A stretch of 64,000 nt of DNA from Arthrobacter sp. KBS0702 (GTDB taxonomy: Bacteria; Actinomycetota; Actinomycetes; Actinomycetales; Micrococcaceae). Below the pieces are notes generated by a model that made no database searches, was not told where the DNA came from, and worked only from the letters and a program-made list of their open reading frames with translations. The position numbers were made by a program, and so were the translations under genes. The stretch is taken from contig NZ_CP042172.1 in assembly GCF_005937985.2 (NCBI RefSeq), positions 3,162,001 through 3,226,000 of the forward strand, in the 5' to 3' direction. Below are positions 16,126-25,817 of the stretch, piece by piece (position 1 is the stretch's first letter; each line of letters begins with the position of its first letter).

Positions 16126-16295
16126 GTTGCTGTTTGTGTGTGACGTCCTCGCAACTCGGTCTGGAGCCTGCCGCGGCAGTATGATCAACGCGGTGACCGC
16201 AGCCACAGCCCGGTCTCGGTTCATCGCGCGCACCGGCCCCCTCAAGCCCCGGGAGGTGCCGTCCCGGCCGGGGACGGTTCCCGGAAAGAGCATTC

Positions 16296-17597
16296 TTGGG
16301 TTCTATGGATTCCTTTTGGCTGACCCTCAACATCGTTGACGGCCCCCTGATCCTTGCCTTTTACGCGCTGAGCCTGGTTAGTGCCGTCGCCCTTCTGCTG
16401 GGATGGCCGCTGCGGCTCCACGTTCTCCCGGCGAAGGCGGCGGTGGTTGGCGCCGCCGTCGGTGCCCTGGCACTACTTGTTTCCGAAGGCCTCATGCACG
16501 CCTTCGGCGGCCCGCTCGGGTGGCACGTACGGTTGTGGGTGATCGCGGGTTTCGCAGGACTGGGAATGTGCACGGCCAGCCTGCATCGATCACGCCCGTG
16601 GCGGAACGCGCTGGCGTGTGCCGCGGCCCTCATTTTTACTGTGACCGCCGTGCTGGGGGTCAACGCCTACTACGGACTGCACCCAACGGTGGCTTCCTTG
16701 TTGGGGATTTCCTTGGCCCCGAAGATCGAACTGGATCCCATCAAACCCCATACCCGGACCCAACCTCAGTCGCCGCTGTGGCAGCGTTGGAAGCCGCCTG
16801 AAGAGCTGGCGTCGGAGGGGACGACGGCCCAGGTGGCCATCCCGCCGAAGGCCTCAGGTTTCAATTCCCGGCCGGCCGGGCTGTACCTTCCTCCGGCGGC
16901 CCTGGTCAAAGACCCGCCAGCGCTGCCGTTGGTGGTTTTCATGATGGGGCAGCCAGGGAATCCCGACCCTCAATACGTCAAAACGATTCTGAACGACTAC
17001 GCCTCGCGTCACGACGGGTTGGCACCCATCGTGATTGTCGCGGACCAACTCGGGAACCCCGCCGTCGACAACCTCTGCCTGGACTCGCCACTGTACGGAC
17101 ATCCCGAAACGTTCATCAACCGAGATGTGGTGGACTGGGCGCGGAGCCACCTGAACATCATCGACGACCGGAAGTACTGGACCATCGCCGGCTATTCCCA
17201 CGGCGGGCAGTGCGCGATCTCCTTCGCCGCAAAGTACCCCTCGGTCTGGGGCAATGTCCTGGACATCTCCGGCGAGGAATATCCGGGAGCGGAAGAGCCC
17301 GAGGTCAACCTCCGGGAGATGTTCGGCGGCCGCCAGGCGGCCTACGACGCCGAGAAGCCGGCCAACATCCTGAAGCAGCGGAAGTACCCGGACACCACCG
17401 CCATCTTCACCGCGTCCACCGACGATCCGGTGTATTTGGAGGCTGCCCGCCACCTTTCTGCCGCGGCAACCGCCGCCGGGATGACCGTCACGTACTACGA
17501 AGTTCCCAATGGCGGCCACGTGATCGGGGCGCTGAACGGCGGACTTGCCGCGGGTTTCGACGTCCTCTATCCGCGGCTGGGGCTCTCGGGCCCCTGA
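16296..17597 (+). CDS. Membrane-anchored serine esterase (alpha/beta hydrolase)
   Basis: The 433-residue protein has four hydrophobic segments in its first 130 residues (NIVDGPLILAFYALSLVSAVALL and following), then an extracytoplasmic alpha/beta-hydrolase with nucleophile elbow GYSHGGQCAISFAAKYPS (about residues 304-321) and a C-terminal His in NGGHVIGAL. It resembles antigen-85/esterase D-type enzymes fused to an anchor. The TTG at 16296 is favoured by GGAAAGAG 5 bases upstream; the ATG at 16305 is the alternative. Its 3' end overlaps the convergent NRPS-like gene by 31 bp. Substrate unknown. Confidence 0.8.
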   Translation: MGSMDSFWLTLNIVDGPLILAFYALSLVSAVALLLGWPLRLHVLPAKAAVVGAAVGALALLVSEGLMHAFGGPLGWHVRLWVIAGFAGLGMCTASLHRSRPWRNALACAAALIFTVTAVLGVNAYYGLHPTVASLLGISLAPKIELDPIKPHTRTQPQSPLWQRWKPPEELASEGTTAQVAIPPKASGFNSRPAGLYLPPAALVKDPPALPLVVFMMGQPGNPDPQYVKTILNDYASRHDGLAPIVIVADQLGNPAVDNLCLDSPLYGHPETFINRDVVDWARSHLNIIDDRKYWTIAGYSHGGQCAISFAAKYPSVWGNVLDISGEEYPGAEEPEVNLREMFGGRQAAYDAEKPANILKQRKYPDTTAIFTASTDDPVYLEAARHLSAAATAAGMTVTYYEVPNGGHVIGALNGGLAAGFDVLYPRLGLSGP

Positions 17598-20143
17598 CCC
17601 GGCGCCGGCCGCGGGGTCGTTCTCGTGAGGAGTAAGCCGGCACTCCACCGGCTGGCTGCCTTCATCATGCGCATCCACAGCGCCCAGTACGCCACCCCCG
17701 TGGCCAGCGAGCCCGCGACCGCCAGGGCCGGGCTTATCGCGGCCAGGGGCGGGTACACCAGCCAGTGGACGAGGTAGGCATAGAGCGAGGCGCTCGCGAG
17801 CACCACCGTGAGCCGGCGGAGGCCCGCAGGCACCGGGATGCTGGGCAGCCAGACGAGCAGCAGGATCCCGGCCAGCAGCGTGCCTTCCCGGGCGGCGTCC
17901 TCAAAAAATCCCGGGACGGTCCACACGGCGACGGCCGAGACCACGCAGCGCTGGGCCGCGGTCCGGGACCGCGCGATGGCCCAGCCCAGGGCGAAGAGCC
18001 AGAGAGCGGGCGCCGTGTGGGGAACGCCCGGATTAACCAGCTCGTAGCGGGTGAAGAGGCCCGCGCCGGTCAGGGCGAGCGGGAACAGTAGGGGGGAGCG
18101 CCGCTCGGCGCGGTCAGCCCAGGGAACGGCCAGCACAGCTGTCATGGCCAGGAGCAGATAGACAAGGACTTCGACGAACCAGAAGTGCCACTGCGTGGTC
18201 ACCGCTTCGGGCCCGATGACGGCGTTCAGGAGCAGGATGTTGGCGGGTGCGTAGTTGTCAGTGACCAGAAAGGCGAACAGGATGAACGCCATGCTGGGCA
18301 CCACGATTCTGGCCGCGCTCGCGAGTTGACGTCGTAGCCGCGGCAAGCGCTCCCCGGACAGCTGAAAGCGGGCAAAGTTGTATCCGGCCACGGCCATGAG
18401 CACGTGGGCCGCACCCTGCCACTTGAAGAGCCCGACATGGGTGCTGACGATCAGGACAATCCCCACAGCCCGCAGCACGATGCTCGTTTCGAGCGGCGCG
18501 AAGAACCGCCGCCGTTTCCGGACCGGCACCCCGCCGACTCTCTGTTCCAGGTCCCGGACAGGCGTCACATGCCAATCCTGCGGGAGGTGGCCCAAGGCGC
18601 GCTCCAGCCGGACCGACGCTGCCACGTAGGACAGCGAGTCACCGCCGAGCGAGACGAAGGTGTCGCCGTCGGAAACTTCGTCACACTCCAGCGCGTCCCG
18701 GAAGATCATGCGGACACTGCCCGGGCCGACGGCGTCGGTGCCCGCCGCCCCGCCCGCGGGCTCGCGCTCGGGCCGGGACAGCGACAGGATGGCCGGATAG
18801 TCGAGTTTGCCCGTGGCCAGGCGCGGGAGCTGCCGGACGGGGTGAAGCTCGAGGGCTGCGCGCGGCAGGCCCATACCCTGGGCGAGTACCTTGCCTAGCA
18901 GGCGGGTATCGTGGTCGCCCTCGACGGCGACGACGACGCCGTCGTCCGAACCGGCTGCGGCTGCTTGCACGCCGAGCTCGGCGAGGATGCGCTCCACCTG
19001 CCCCAGGTCGACGCGCAGTCCGACGATTTTGACGAACCTGCTGCGCCGGCCCACCACTTCGAAGACCCCGGCGGGGTGTTTCCGTGCGAGATCACCGGTG
19101 CGGAGCTCCGTGATGGTCCGCCCGGCGGCGAGGTCCGCCGGGCTCTCGGCATAGCCAAGCATGACGTTGGGGCCGGTGTAGACCAGTTCGCCGTGCTCCA
19201 AGCCGGGCACTGGGTCGATCCGGAAGGAGCCGCCGGGCACGGGGACGCCGACGGCACCGGGGACGGTGGCGGCGAGTTCCGGCGGCAGGTACGCCATTCG
19301 TGCAGTGGCCTCCGTCTGGCCGTACATCACGAAAAGATCCCAGCCCTTCCGTCGTCCAAGTTCGGCGTATCGACTCACCGACTCCGGGGCCAACCGGCCA
19401 CCGGCCTGGGTGACATAGCGCAGCCCGGGCAGCTCCATCTCCGCGAACCCCACGCGTTCCAACAGCTCGAAGGTGTAGGGAACGGCCGCGAACGCCGTCG
19501 CCCCTCGGTTTCGGAAGAGCTCCCAGAAGCATGGGTCAACGACGGAAAGGCTGGTGAGGACCAGTCCGGCACCGCGGAGCAAGTGGCTGTTGATCACCGA
19601 CAGCCCGTAGCAGTAAGACATCGGCAGCGTCGTCGCGGCGCGGTCGTCCGGGGAGATGTCAAGGTACTCGGCAATCGACTCGGCGTTCGACTGCAGGTTG
19701 GCGTGCGAGAGGCGGACCAGCTTGGGCGATCCGGTAGATCCGGACGTGCTGAGCAGGAGGGCGAGATCGGGATGTAGCTCGTGCCGCGTGCCCGGCCGGC
19801 GCTCCTCCAGGACCGTCTGTCCGCTGCCGGAGCGGAGGACGACGTCGGGGTCGTAGGCCGCAATGAGGGAGTCCAGGGCGGCAGGCTTGTCCTCGGGCAA
19901 GAGGATCAGCGGGTGTCGGCCCACCAACGCCGCCAGATAGGCGACTAGCGAGTCGACGTCGTTGGCGACCGTCAGCGCCACTAGGCGCCGTCCGGTGCCG
20001 AGCCGGACGGCCAGGTCCTCGACGCGTTCGGCCAGTTCTCGGTAGCTCAGCGTCAGGGTGTCGGTAAGAACGGCGGGCCGGTCCCCGTAGCTCGCTAAAT
20101 CAGCGGCAAAGGGCACCTGCATAAAGTCAAGCTGCGTGGTCAC
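17567..20143 (-). CDS. NRPS-like adenylation-carrier-acyltransferase fusion, iron-box controlled
   Basis: The 858-residue protein is three modules in one. An adenylation domain: STSGSTGSPK at 132-141, YGQTEAT at 274-280, LRTGD at 347-351, GRRSRFVKIVGLRVDLGQVE at 365-384, and the A10-type lysine in LATGKLDY at 442-449. A carrier domain follows, with the phosphopantetheine serine in GGDSLS (about Ser503). From about residue 550 comes a hydrophobic acyltransferase-3-like domain with roughly ten helices (QWHFWFVEVLVYLLL). It should activate a carboxylic acid, load it on its carrier and hand it to a membrane acyltransferase. The GTG at 20143 is nearly leaderless behind the iron box. The acceptor is unknown. 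Confidence 0.82.
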   Translation of the reverse strand: MTTQLDFMQVPFAADLASYGDRPAVLTDTLTLSYRELAERVEDLAVRLGTGRRLVALTVANDVDSLVAYLAALVGRHPLILLPEDKPAALDSLIAAYDPDVVLRSGSGQTVLEERRPGTRHELHPDLALLLSTSGSTGSPKLVRLSHANLQSNAESIAEYLDISPDDRAATTLPMSYCYGLSVINSHLLRGAGLVLTSLSVVDPCFWELFRNRGATAFAAVPYTFELLERVGFAEMELPGLRYVTQAGGRLAPESVSRYAELGRRKGWDLFVMYGQTEATARMAYLPPELAATVPGAVGVPVPGGSFRIDPVPGLEHGELVYTGPNVMLGYAESPADLAAGRTITELRTGDLARKHPAGVFEVVGRRSRFVKIVGLRVDLGQVERILAELGVQAAAAGSDDGVVVAVEGDHDTRLLGKVLAQGMGLPRAALELHPVRQLPRLATGKLDYPAILSLSRPEREPAGGAAGTDAVGPGSVRMIFRDALECDEVSDGDTFVSLGGDSLSYVAASVRLERALGHLPQDWHVTPVRDLEQRVGGVPVRKRRRFFAPLETSIVLRAVGIVLIVSTHVGLFKWQGAAHVLMAVAGYNFARFQLSGERLPRLRRQLASAARIVVPSMAFILFAFLVTDNYAPANILLLNAVIGPEAVTTQWHFWFVEVLVYLLLAMTAVLAVPWADRAERRSPLLFPLALTGAGLFTRYELVNPGVPHTAPALWLFALGWAIARSRTAAQRCVVSAVAVWTVPGFFEDAAREGTLLAGILLLVWLPSIPVPAGLRRLTVVLASASLYAYLVHWLVYPPLAAISPALAVAGSLATGVAYWALWMRMMKAASRWSAGLLLTRTTPRPAPGQGPESPSRG

Positions 20144-20156
20144 CCGGTCGATAGTA

Positions 20157-20175
20157 TTAGTTTAGGCTTGCCTAA
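20157..20175 (-). promoter_or_regulatory. Iron box (IdeR/DmdR1-type) of the NRPS-like gene
   Basis: TTAGTTTAGGCTTGCCTAA matches the actinobacterial iron box TTAGGTTAGGCTAACCTAA at 16 of 19 positions, including both outer half-sites. It lies 14 bases upstream of the GTG, with a TAATACTAT -10-like element between, so a Fe(II)-loaded repressor would occlude the promoter. Confidence 0.8.
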
Positions 20176-20244
20176 ACAAAATTAGGATACAAAAAGTTTG
20201 CGTAATGGGCCGGGGAAGCGACACGAGGGGTACCGACGCTCCTT

Positions 20245-20294
20245 GACCTGTACTTGTCGCACAGGCGGCGACCTGTACTTGTCGCACAGGCGGC
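20245..20294. repeat. Two perfect tandem 25-bp units with internal dyad
   Basis: Units at 20245-20269 and 20270-20294 are identical. Each contains CCTGTACTTGTCGCACAGG, whose ends CCTGT and ACAGG are inverted, so each copy can form a 5-bp hairpin with a 9-nt loop. They lie in the 214-bp gap between the iron-box promoter and the hydrolase. No gene is seen there. Confidence 0.85.
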
Positions 20295-20357
20295 CACGGC
20301 GCGCTTGTCCGGCGGGGATTCCCCGGCCGGACCGCGTGCCGCCTTAGGATCGTCGGC

Positions 20358-20933
20358 ATGGAGACATTCCTCTGGCCCGGTTGTGCACAACATCAAGAAG
20401 GGGAACTCAAGGTCGCCGCCGTTCTCCCCGGCGCCGGCTACAAGGTCGAGGCTCCCCTGCTGTATTGGCCGGCAGAAATGCTCAAGGACCGCGGCTGGCA
20501 CGTCCGCGCGGTTCGCTGGACCAACGACGAGCCCGGCGATGACCCCCACGGGTTCGCTGCCAGGGCCGTGGAACAGGCATTCGCCGAGGCGCCGGCGGCC
20601 GGGCAACGACTCATCGTGGCCAAGTCGTTCGGCACGTTCGCGATGCCGTGGGCGGACGCGGCCAACGTGCCGGCCATCTGGCTCACCCCCATCCTCACGG
20701 ACGACGTGATTCGCCGAACACTGAGTGAAACCAGTAAGTCCGACCTGCTGATCGGCGGAGAGCGTGACAAGTTCTGGGTCACCGCCGGCTTGACCGAGAG
20801 CGCAGCCACGTTCGTTGAGATCCACGACGCCGACCACTCCCTGCAGGTTCCGAACGACTGGCGCGCCTCCCAAGCAGTTCAGGCCCAAGCGTTCACCGCT
20901 GTTGAACGCTTCGTAGCCACCATTGGGGCTTGA
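20358..20933 (+). CDS. Small alpha/beta hydrolase-like protein
   Basis: This 191-residue protein reads as a compact alpha/beta-hydrolase: AAVLPGAGYKVEAPLLYWPAEM, then VAKSFGTFAMPWA at the position of the nucleophile elbow (Ser in K-S-F-G rather than the full G-x-S-x-G), and DADHSLQVP supplying the His. The ATG at 20358 follows AGGA by 8 bases. The substrate is unknown. Its stop is 3 bp before a 16-bp fragment that matches the start of the P-loop kinase gene at 31089. Confidence 0.75.
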   Translation: METFLWPGCAQHQEGELKVAAVLPGAGYKVEAPLLYWPAEMLKDRGWHVRAVRWTNDEPGDDPHGFAARAVEQAFAEAPAAGQRLIVAKSFGTFAMPWADAANVPAIWLTPILTDDVIRRTLSETSKSDLLIGGERDKFWVTAGLTESAATFVEIHDADHSLQVPNDWRASQAVQAQAFTAVERFVATIGA

Positions 20934-20936
20934 AGC

Positions 20937-20952
20937 AAGAATGCAAGGAACG
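20937..20952 (+). pseudogene. Detached 5' leader fragment of a kinase gene copy
   Basis: AAGAATGCAAGGAACG is identical to 31085-31100, the start-codon region of the P-loop kinase gene. Here it runs straight into the end of another gene, so only about five codons are kept. See 21368-21517 for the rest of the copy. Confidence 0.55.
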
Positions 20953-20962
20953 TGCGTCTGGG

Positions 20963-21343
20963 TCAGCCCAGGGCGATGAGGAACGCCAGCACGGCGAGCA
21001 CAAGGGAGACCGGAACCATGACGCGCTTTTCGTGGCGGCTCTTCGAAGCGAGATTGGGCAGCACGCTCAGCGACAAGTAGGCCGCAACCACCCACATCGC
21101 GATAATCGCAATGGAGTCCCCGGGGAGGGCACTGACCAGCCCGGCGCGGTCCAGGGCGACCGTCGCAAAGGCCGCATAGACTACGACCGCCACGGCACTT
21201 CCTGCCCGGAACCGGGCCGGCAGGACCTCGTTTTGGCCGCCCCAGGCGAACCGGCCGAGCGGAAAGCCAACAATGAGCAGCAGCTGGAACAAAGCAAGGG
21301 CAGCAAGTACCGCACAGAATGCGAGGGCAATTACGGGGGTCAT
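20963..21343 (-). CDS. Small integral membrane protein of unknown function
   Basis: This 126-residue protein has four predicted transmembrane helices (ALAFCAVLAALALFQLLLIVG, AVAVVVYAAFATVAL, IAIIAMWVVAAYLSLSVL and VMVPVSLVLAVLAFLIALG) separated by short loops. The ATG at 21343 follows no clear Shine-Dalgarno beyond GCCC. I do not recognise the family; it resembles short DUF1772-like proteins. It is oriented opposite to, and lies between, the two pieces of a decayed kinase gene copy (20937-20952 and 21368-21517), as if inserted there. Confidence 0.7.
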   Translation of the reverse strand: MTPVIALAFCAVLAALALFQLLLIVGFPLGRFAWGGQNEVLPARFRAGSAVAVVVYAAFATVALDRAGLVSALPGDSIAIIAMWVVAAYLSLSVLPNLASKSRHEKRVMVPVSLVLAVLAFLIALG

Positions 21344-21367
21344 GAGCTGAAGACTAGCGGCCGCCAC

Positions 21368-21517
21368 GCCACAATCGGGGCGAACCCTGATCAACGGACT
21401 CCCCTGCGCGGGCAAAAGCACCCCCGCTGCGCAGTTTGGGGACGAATTGGGCGTGCCGGTTGGCGTGGGCCGGACCTTCAGGGTCGATACCTCCGCGCCG
21501 GTCAATGCGGCGTCTCT
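21368..21517 (+). pseudogene. Internally deleted copy of the P-loop kinase gene
   Basis: From 21387 the sequence matches the kinase gene at 31141 onward through the P-loop codons (LINGLPCAGKSTPAAQFGDELGVPV) and then jumps, at 21462/21463, to the kinase 3' region (GVGRTFRVDTSAPVNAASL, matching 31561 onward). About 342 bp (114 codons) are missing in frame. There is no start codon or Shine-Dalgarno, and the P-loop glycine is changed to Cys. The intervening sequence diverges after about 21517. Confidence 0.8.
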
Positions 21518-21546
21518 CAGCCCACAGCGGCGTTCTCGGCCGTGTC

Positions 21547-23346
<1,800 letters not shown>

Positions 23347-23354
<8 letters not shown>

Positions 23355-24303
23355 TGCTTTCTCTCGTTTCCCGCGCTGTTGGCCGAGGTCCCGGGGGAAG
23401 ACCCACCTCGGCTCGCCGTTCCGGCACCGTGGCCACCATTTGGGTGGCGTAGCTGACGGCGGCAGCCAGTGCAGCGGGCCACGTTGCCCCCCTTGCCGCA
23501 GACACCAGGAACGCGGCGTTGAAGCCGTCTCCGGCTCCAGTGGAATCGACAACGCAGACGGCAGCAGCGTTGGCCGCGGTCCACGAACCGTCCGGAGTGG
23601 CGAGGCCGGCGCCGCGGGCGCCCATCTTGACGGCAACAAGCGTGTTGGTGCTGACCGACAGTTCCCGTGCTGCCCGCTCGGTGTCCTGGTCATCCATGAG
23701 GCCGTGGAGTTCGTCGTCGTTCGGCAGGAAAATATCAACGGAGTCGAGGGCCGTCAGGACTTCCTGCTGCGTAACCCTGTTCCACCCCTCCGGAGGCCAG
23801 CCGGTGTCCAGGACGGTTTGGGCACCGGACCGACCGGCCCGTCCAAACAGCTCCGCGAGCGCAGGACCCCGCATTCCGGGGAGCAGGAAGTAGCCGGCCA
23901 TGGCAACGTACTGAGCGTCGATCATCCCTTCGGTAATGTCGACCGGCCGCATCAGTGCCATGGCCCCGAGAGAGGATAGAAAGGCGCGGTCACGGCCCGG
24001 CGCCTCAACGGCTACCGAGATGCCGCTGGGCTCACCGGGAGTCCGAAGCAGGCGCGCCTCCAACGACGGGTACTGTAGTTCAGCCTCCAGGATCGGCAGC
24101 GTGGCGTCATCCCCGACCCTGCTGACCAGGGTTGTGGGGAAGTTCAGCCCGGCGCACCGGACCGCCCAGTTTCCGGCCGAACCCCCGAGCCGGATGGAGA
24201 TCGAAGACACCACCCGCTCGGTTCCCGGATCGGGAAGGTCGCGCGTGTCGGCGACCATAACGTCGATATTGGTGTTCCCGACGATGGTGATCCCACCGCT
24301 CAC
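23347..24303 (-). CDS. PfkB-family carbohydrate kinase
   Basis: This 318-residue ribokinase-type kinase has the N-terminal glycine motif LGGSAGNWAVRCAGL (about 37-51) and the signature VVDSTGAGDGFNAAFL with the catalytic Asp near residue 256. It phosphorylates a sugar or nucleoside with ATP. The GTG at 24303 has AAAGGAG 6 bases upstream and its GTGA overlaps the lyase stop. Its place between a lyase and an amidohydrolase suggests it phosphorylates the sugar released by the lyase. Confidence 0.88.
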
Positions 24304-25817
24304 CACCGGCTCCTTTCGGCGGCGTCCCGCGCGGTCTCCAGGAGCTGTTCCCTGGCGGCGTCGATCAGGCCCAGGCGCCGCTGGAGTTCGACGCCGAGGG
24401 CTTCGGCCCGTTCCTGCGACTGAGTCGCGTTGCGCCGGACGGCCTCGGCGCCGGGGCTCCCTGTCTGGGTGCGGGCGAGAATCAGGGCCGGCTGCTGTCC
24501 AGCGTTGAGCGTCGTGGTCACAATGTCCTCTGTGGCGTCCAGCCCGGCGTCGGCAAAGGCCTTCGCGACGCCGTCGGCGGTCCAGTCCGCCGGGGCGTTG
24601 GCGCGGACCAGGCGCCCGACAATGTCGTGGGCGCCGCGCCACGGTATGCCGAGGGCAGCCAGTGCCTCCGCGACTGCCGTGGTCGTGGCTCCTGAGGCGA
24701 CGATTTCGGCGGGGTCGGGCAGCTGAAGCACGCGGAGGTCCAGCAAGAGTCCGTCCATCATGCGCATGAAGCGCACCACTCGTTCTCCAGCGCGCCATAG
24801 GTGTTTCTGAACGTCGGTGGTTGCGTTGTTGGAGTCCTCATACCAGGCCGAACCGATGTTGGCGTAGGTGGCGGCCATGTCCGCTGCCGTCACGCCCGCC
24901 ATGGACACCATGTGTTCCAGAACCACCGGGTTCTTCTTCTGCGGCATGATCGACGAGCCCTGGGTATAGGCGGTGGGAGTTTCGACCCACTTGAACGTCA
25001 TCCATTCCAGCAGCACACGGGAGAACCGCGCGCCAGTGGCCGTGATCCTGGCCTGGACCGCGGCCAGCCGCATGAAGTGCTCCGCGCCGGCCACAGCTTC
25101 GTAACTGGATGTGAAGCTGGCATCAAAGCCGGTCAGCTCGCCGACCATCGACGAGTCGATAGGCAGGTCCGTGCCGGTGAACGCCGCCGATCCGAGCGGC
25201 GACACATTCAGCTCCTCGTAGACGCTGAGCATTTCCCTGCCCTGGCTCAGGAATGCCTCGGCGAGCCCGGCGAGGACGTGGCCGATCGTCGTCGGCTGCG
25301 CCGGGCGCCGGTGGGTGAAGCCGATGATCAGGCTGTCTGCGTTGGCCGCAGCCTGGGTGGCGGCATCCGCAGCGGCCTGAACCACAAGGGCTGCCTGTTC
25401 CAGCAGCTGGCGCCGCAGGACCATCCGGAACACCCCGGCGTCGAGGTCGTTCCGGCTCCTGGCCAGCTGCACGTCCAGCTCGGACGTCGGGATACCGCAT
25501 TCGGTCGCCAGCTGCTGCTCGAGGAAGTAGTACGGATCCTCGACGCTGCCGTCGAACACGTAGCTCTGCTCGCCGGACTCGGTCCTGGCCCACAACGCCA
25601 AGAGTCCCTTGAGGAGGAGCTCGCCCCGGGTGCGGGGCAGGATGCCCTGCCGGGTCAGCATCAGGACGTGAGCCAGGCTGGCCTCCACCATGGCCGGGTA
25701 GATGTACGGTGCGGCTTCGTCAAAGGCGCTCTGCAGGTGATTGTCCCAGTAGACGGACAGGTCCTCGCGCTGCTTAAGCGCGGGGCGCGGCATTGACTGG
25801 TTCGTTGGCGTGTTCAT
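24300..25817 (-). CDS. Argininosuccinate-lyase-like member of the aspartase/fumarase superfamily
   Basis: This 505-residue protein has the superfamily signature GSSIMPQKKNP at 287-297 and the ASL-type ARSRNDLD at about 119-126. The usual THLQRAQP is replaced by THRRPAQP, so it is an ASL paralogue rather than ArgH. It should eliminate a C-N or C-O bond to give fumarate or an enoic acid. I chose the ATG at 25817 (overlapping the permease end by 44 bp). No arginine biosynthesis genes are near; it belongs to the ROK/ABC/NagB operon. Confidence 0.82.
   Translation of the reverse strand: MNTPTNQSMPRPALKQREDLSVYWDNHLQSAFDEAAPYIYPAMVEASLAHVLMLTRQGILPRTRGELLLKGLLALWARTESGEQSYVFDGSVEDPYYFLEQQLATECGIPTSELDVQLARSRNDLDAGVFRMVLRRQLLEQAALVVQAAADAATQAAANADSLIIGFTHRRPAQPTTIGHVLAGLAEAFLSQGREMLSVYEELNVSPLGSAAFTGTDLPIDSSMVGELTGFDASFTSSYEAVAGAEHFMRLAAVQARITATGARFSRVLLEWMTFKWVETPTAYTQGSSIMPQKKNPVVLEHMVSMAGVTAADMAATYANIGSAWYEDSNNATTDVQKHLWRAGERVVRFMRMMDGLLLDLRVLQLPDPAEIVASGATTTAVAEALAALGIPWRGAHDIVGRLVRANAPADWTADGVAKAFADAGLDATEDIVTTTLNAGQQPALILARTQTGSPGAEAVRRNATQSQERAEALGVELQRRLGLIDAAREQLLETARDAAERSRW

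Noticed and set aside
24300..25817. Argininosuccinate lyase of arginine biosynthesis (argH)
   Set aside because: The AQP motif is THRRPAQP instead of THLQRAQP-like, no arg genes are near, and the operon is catabolic.
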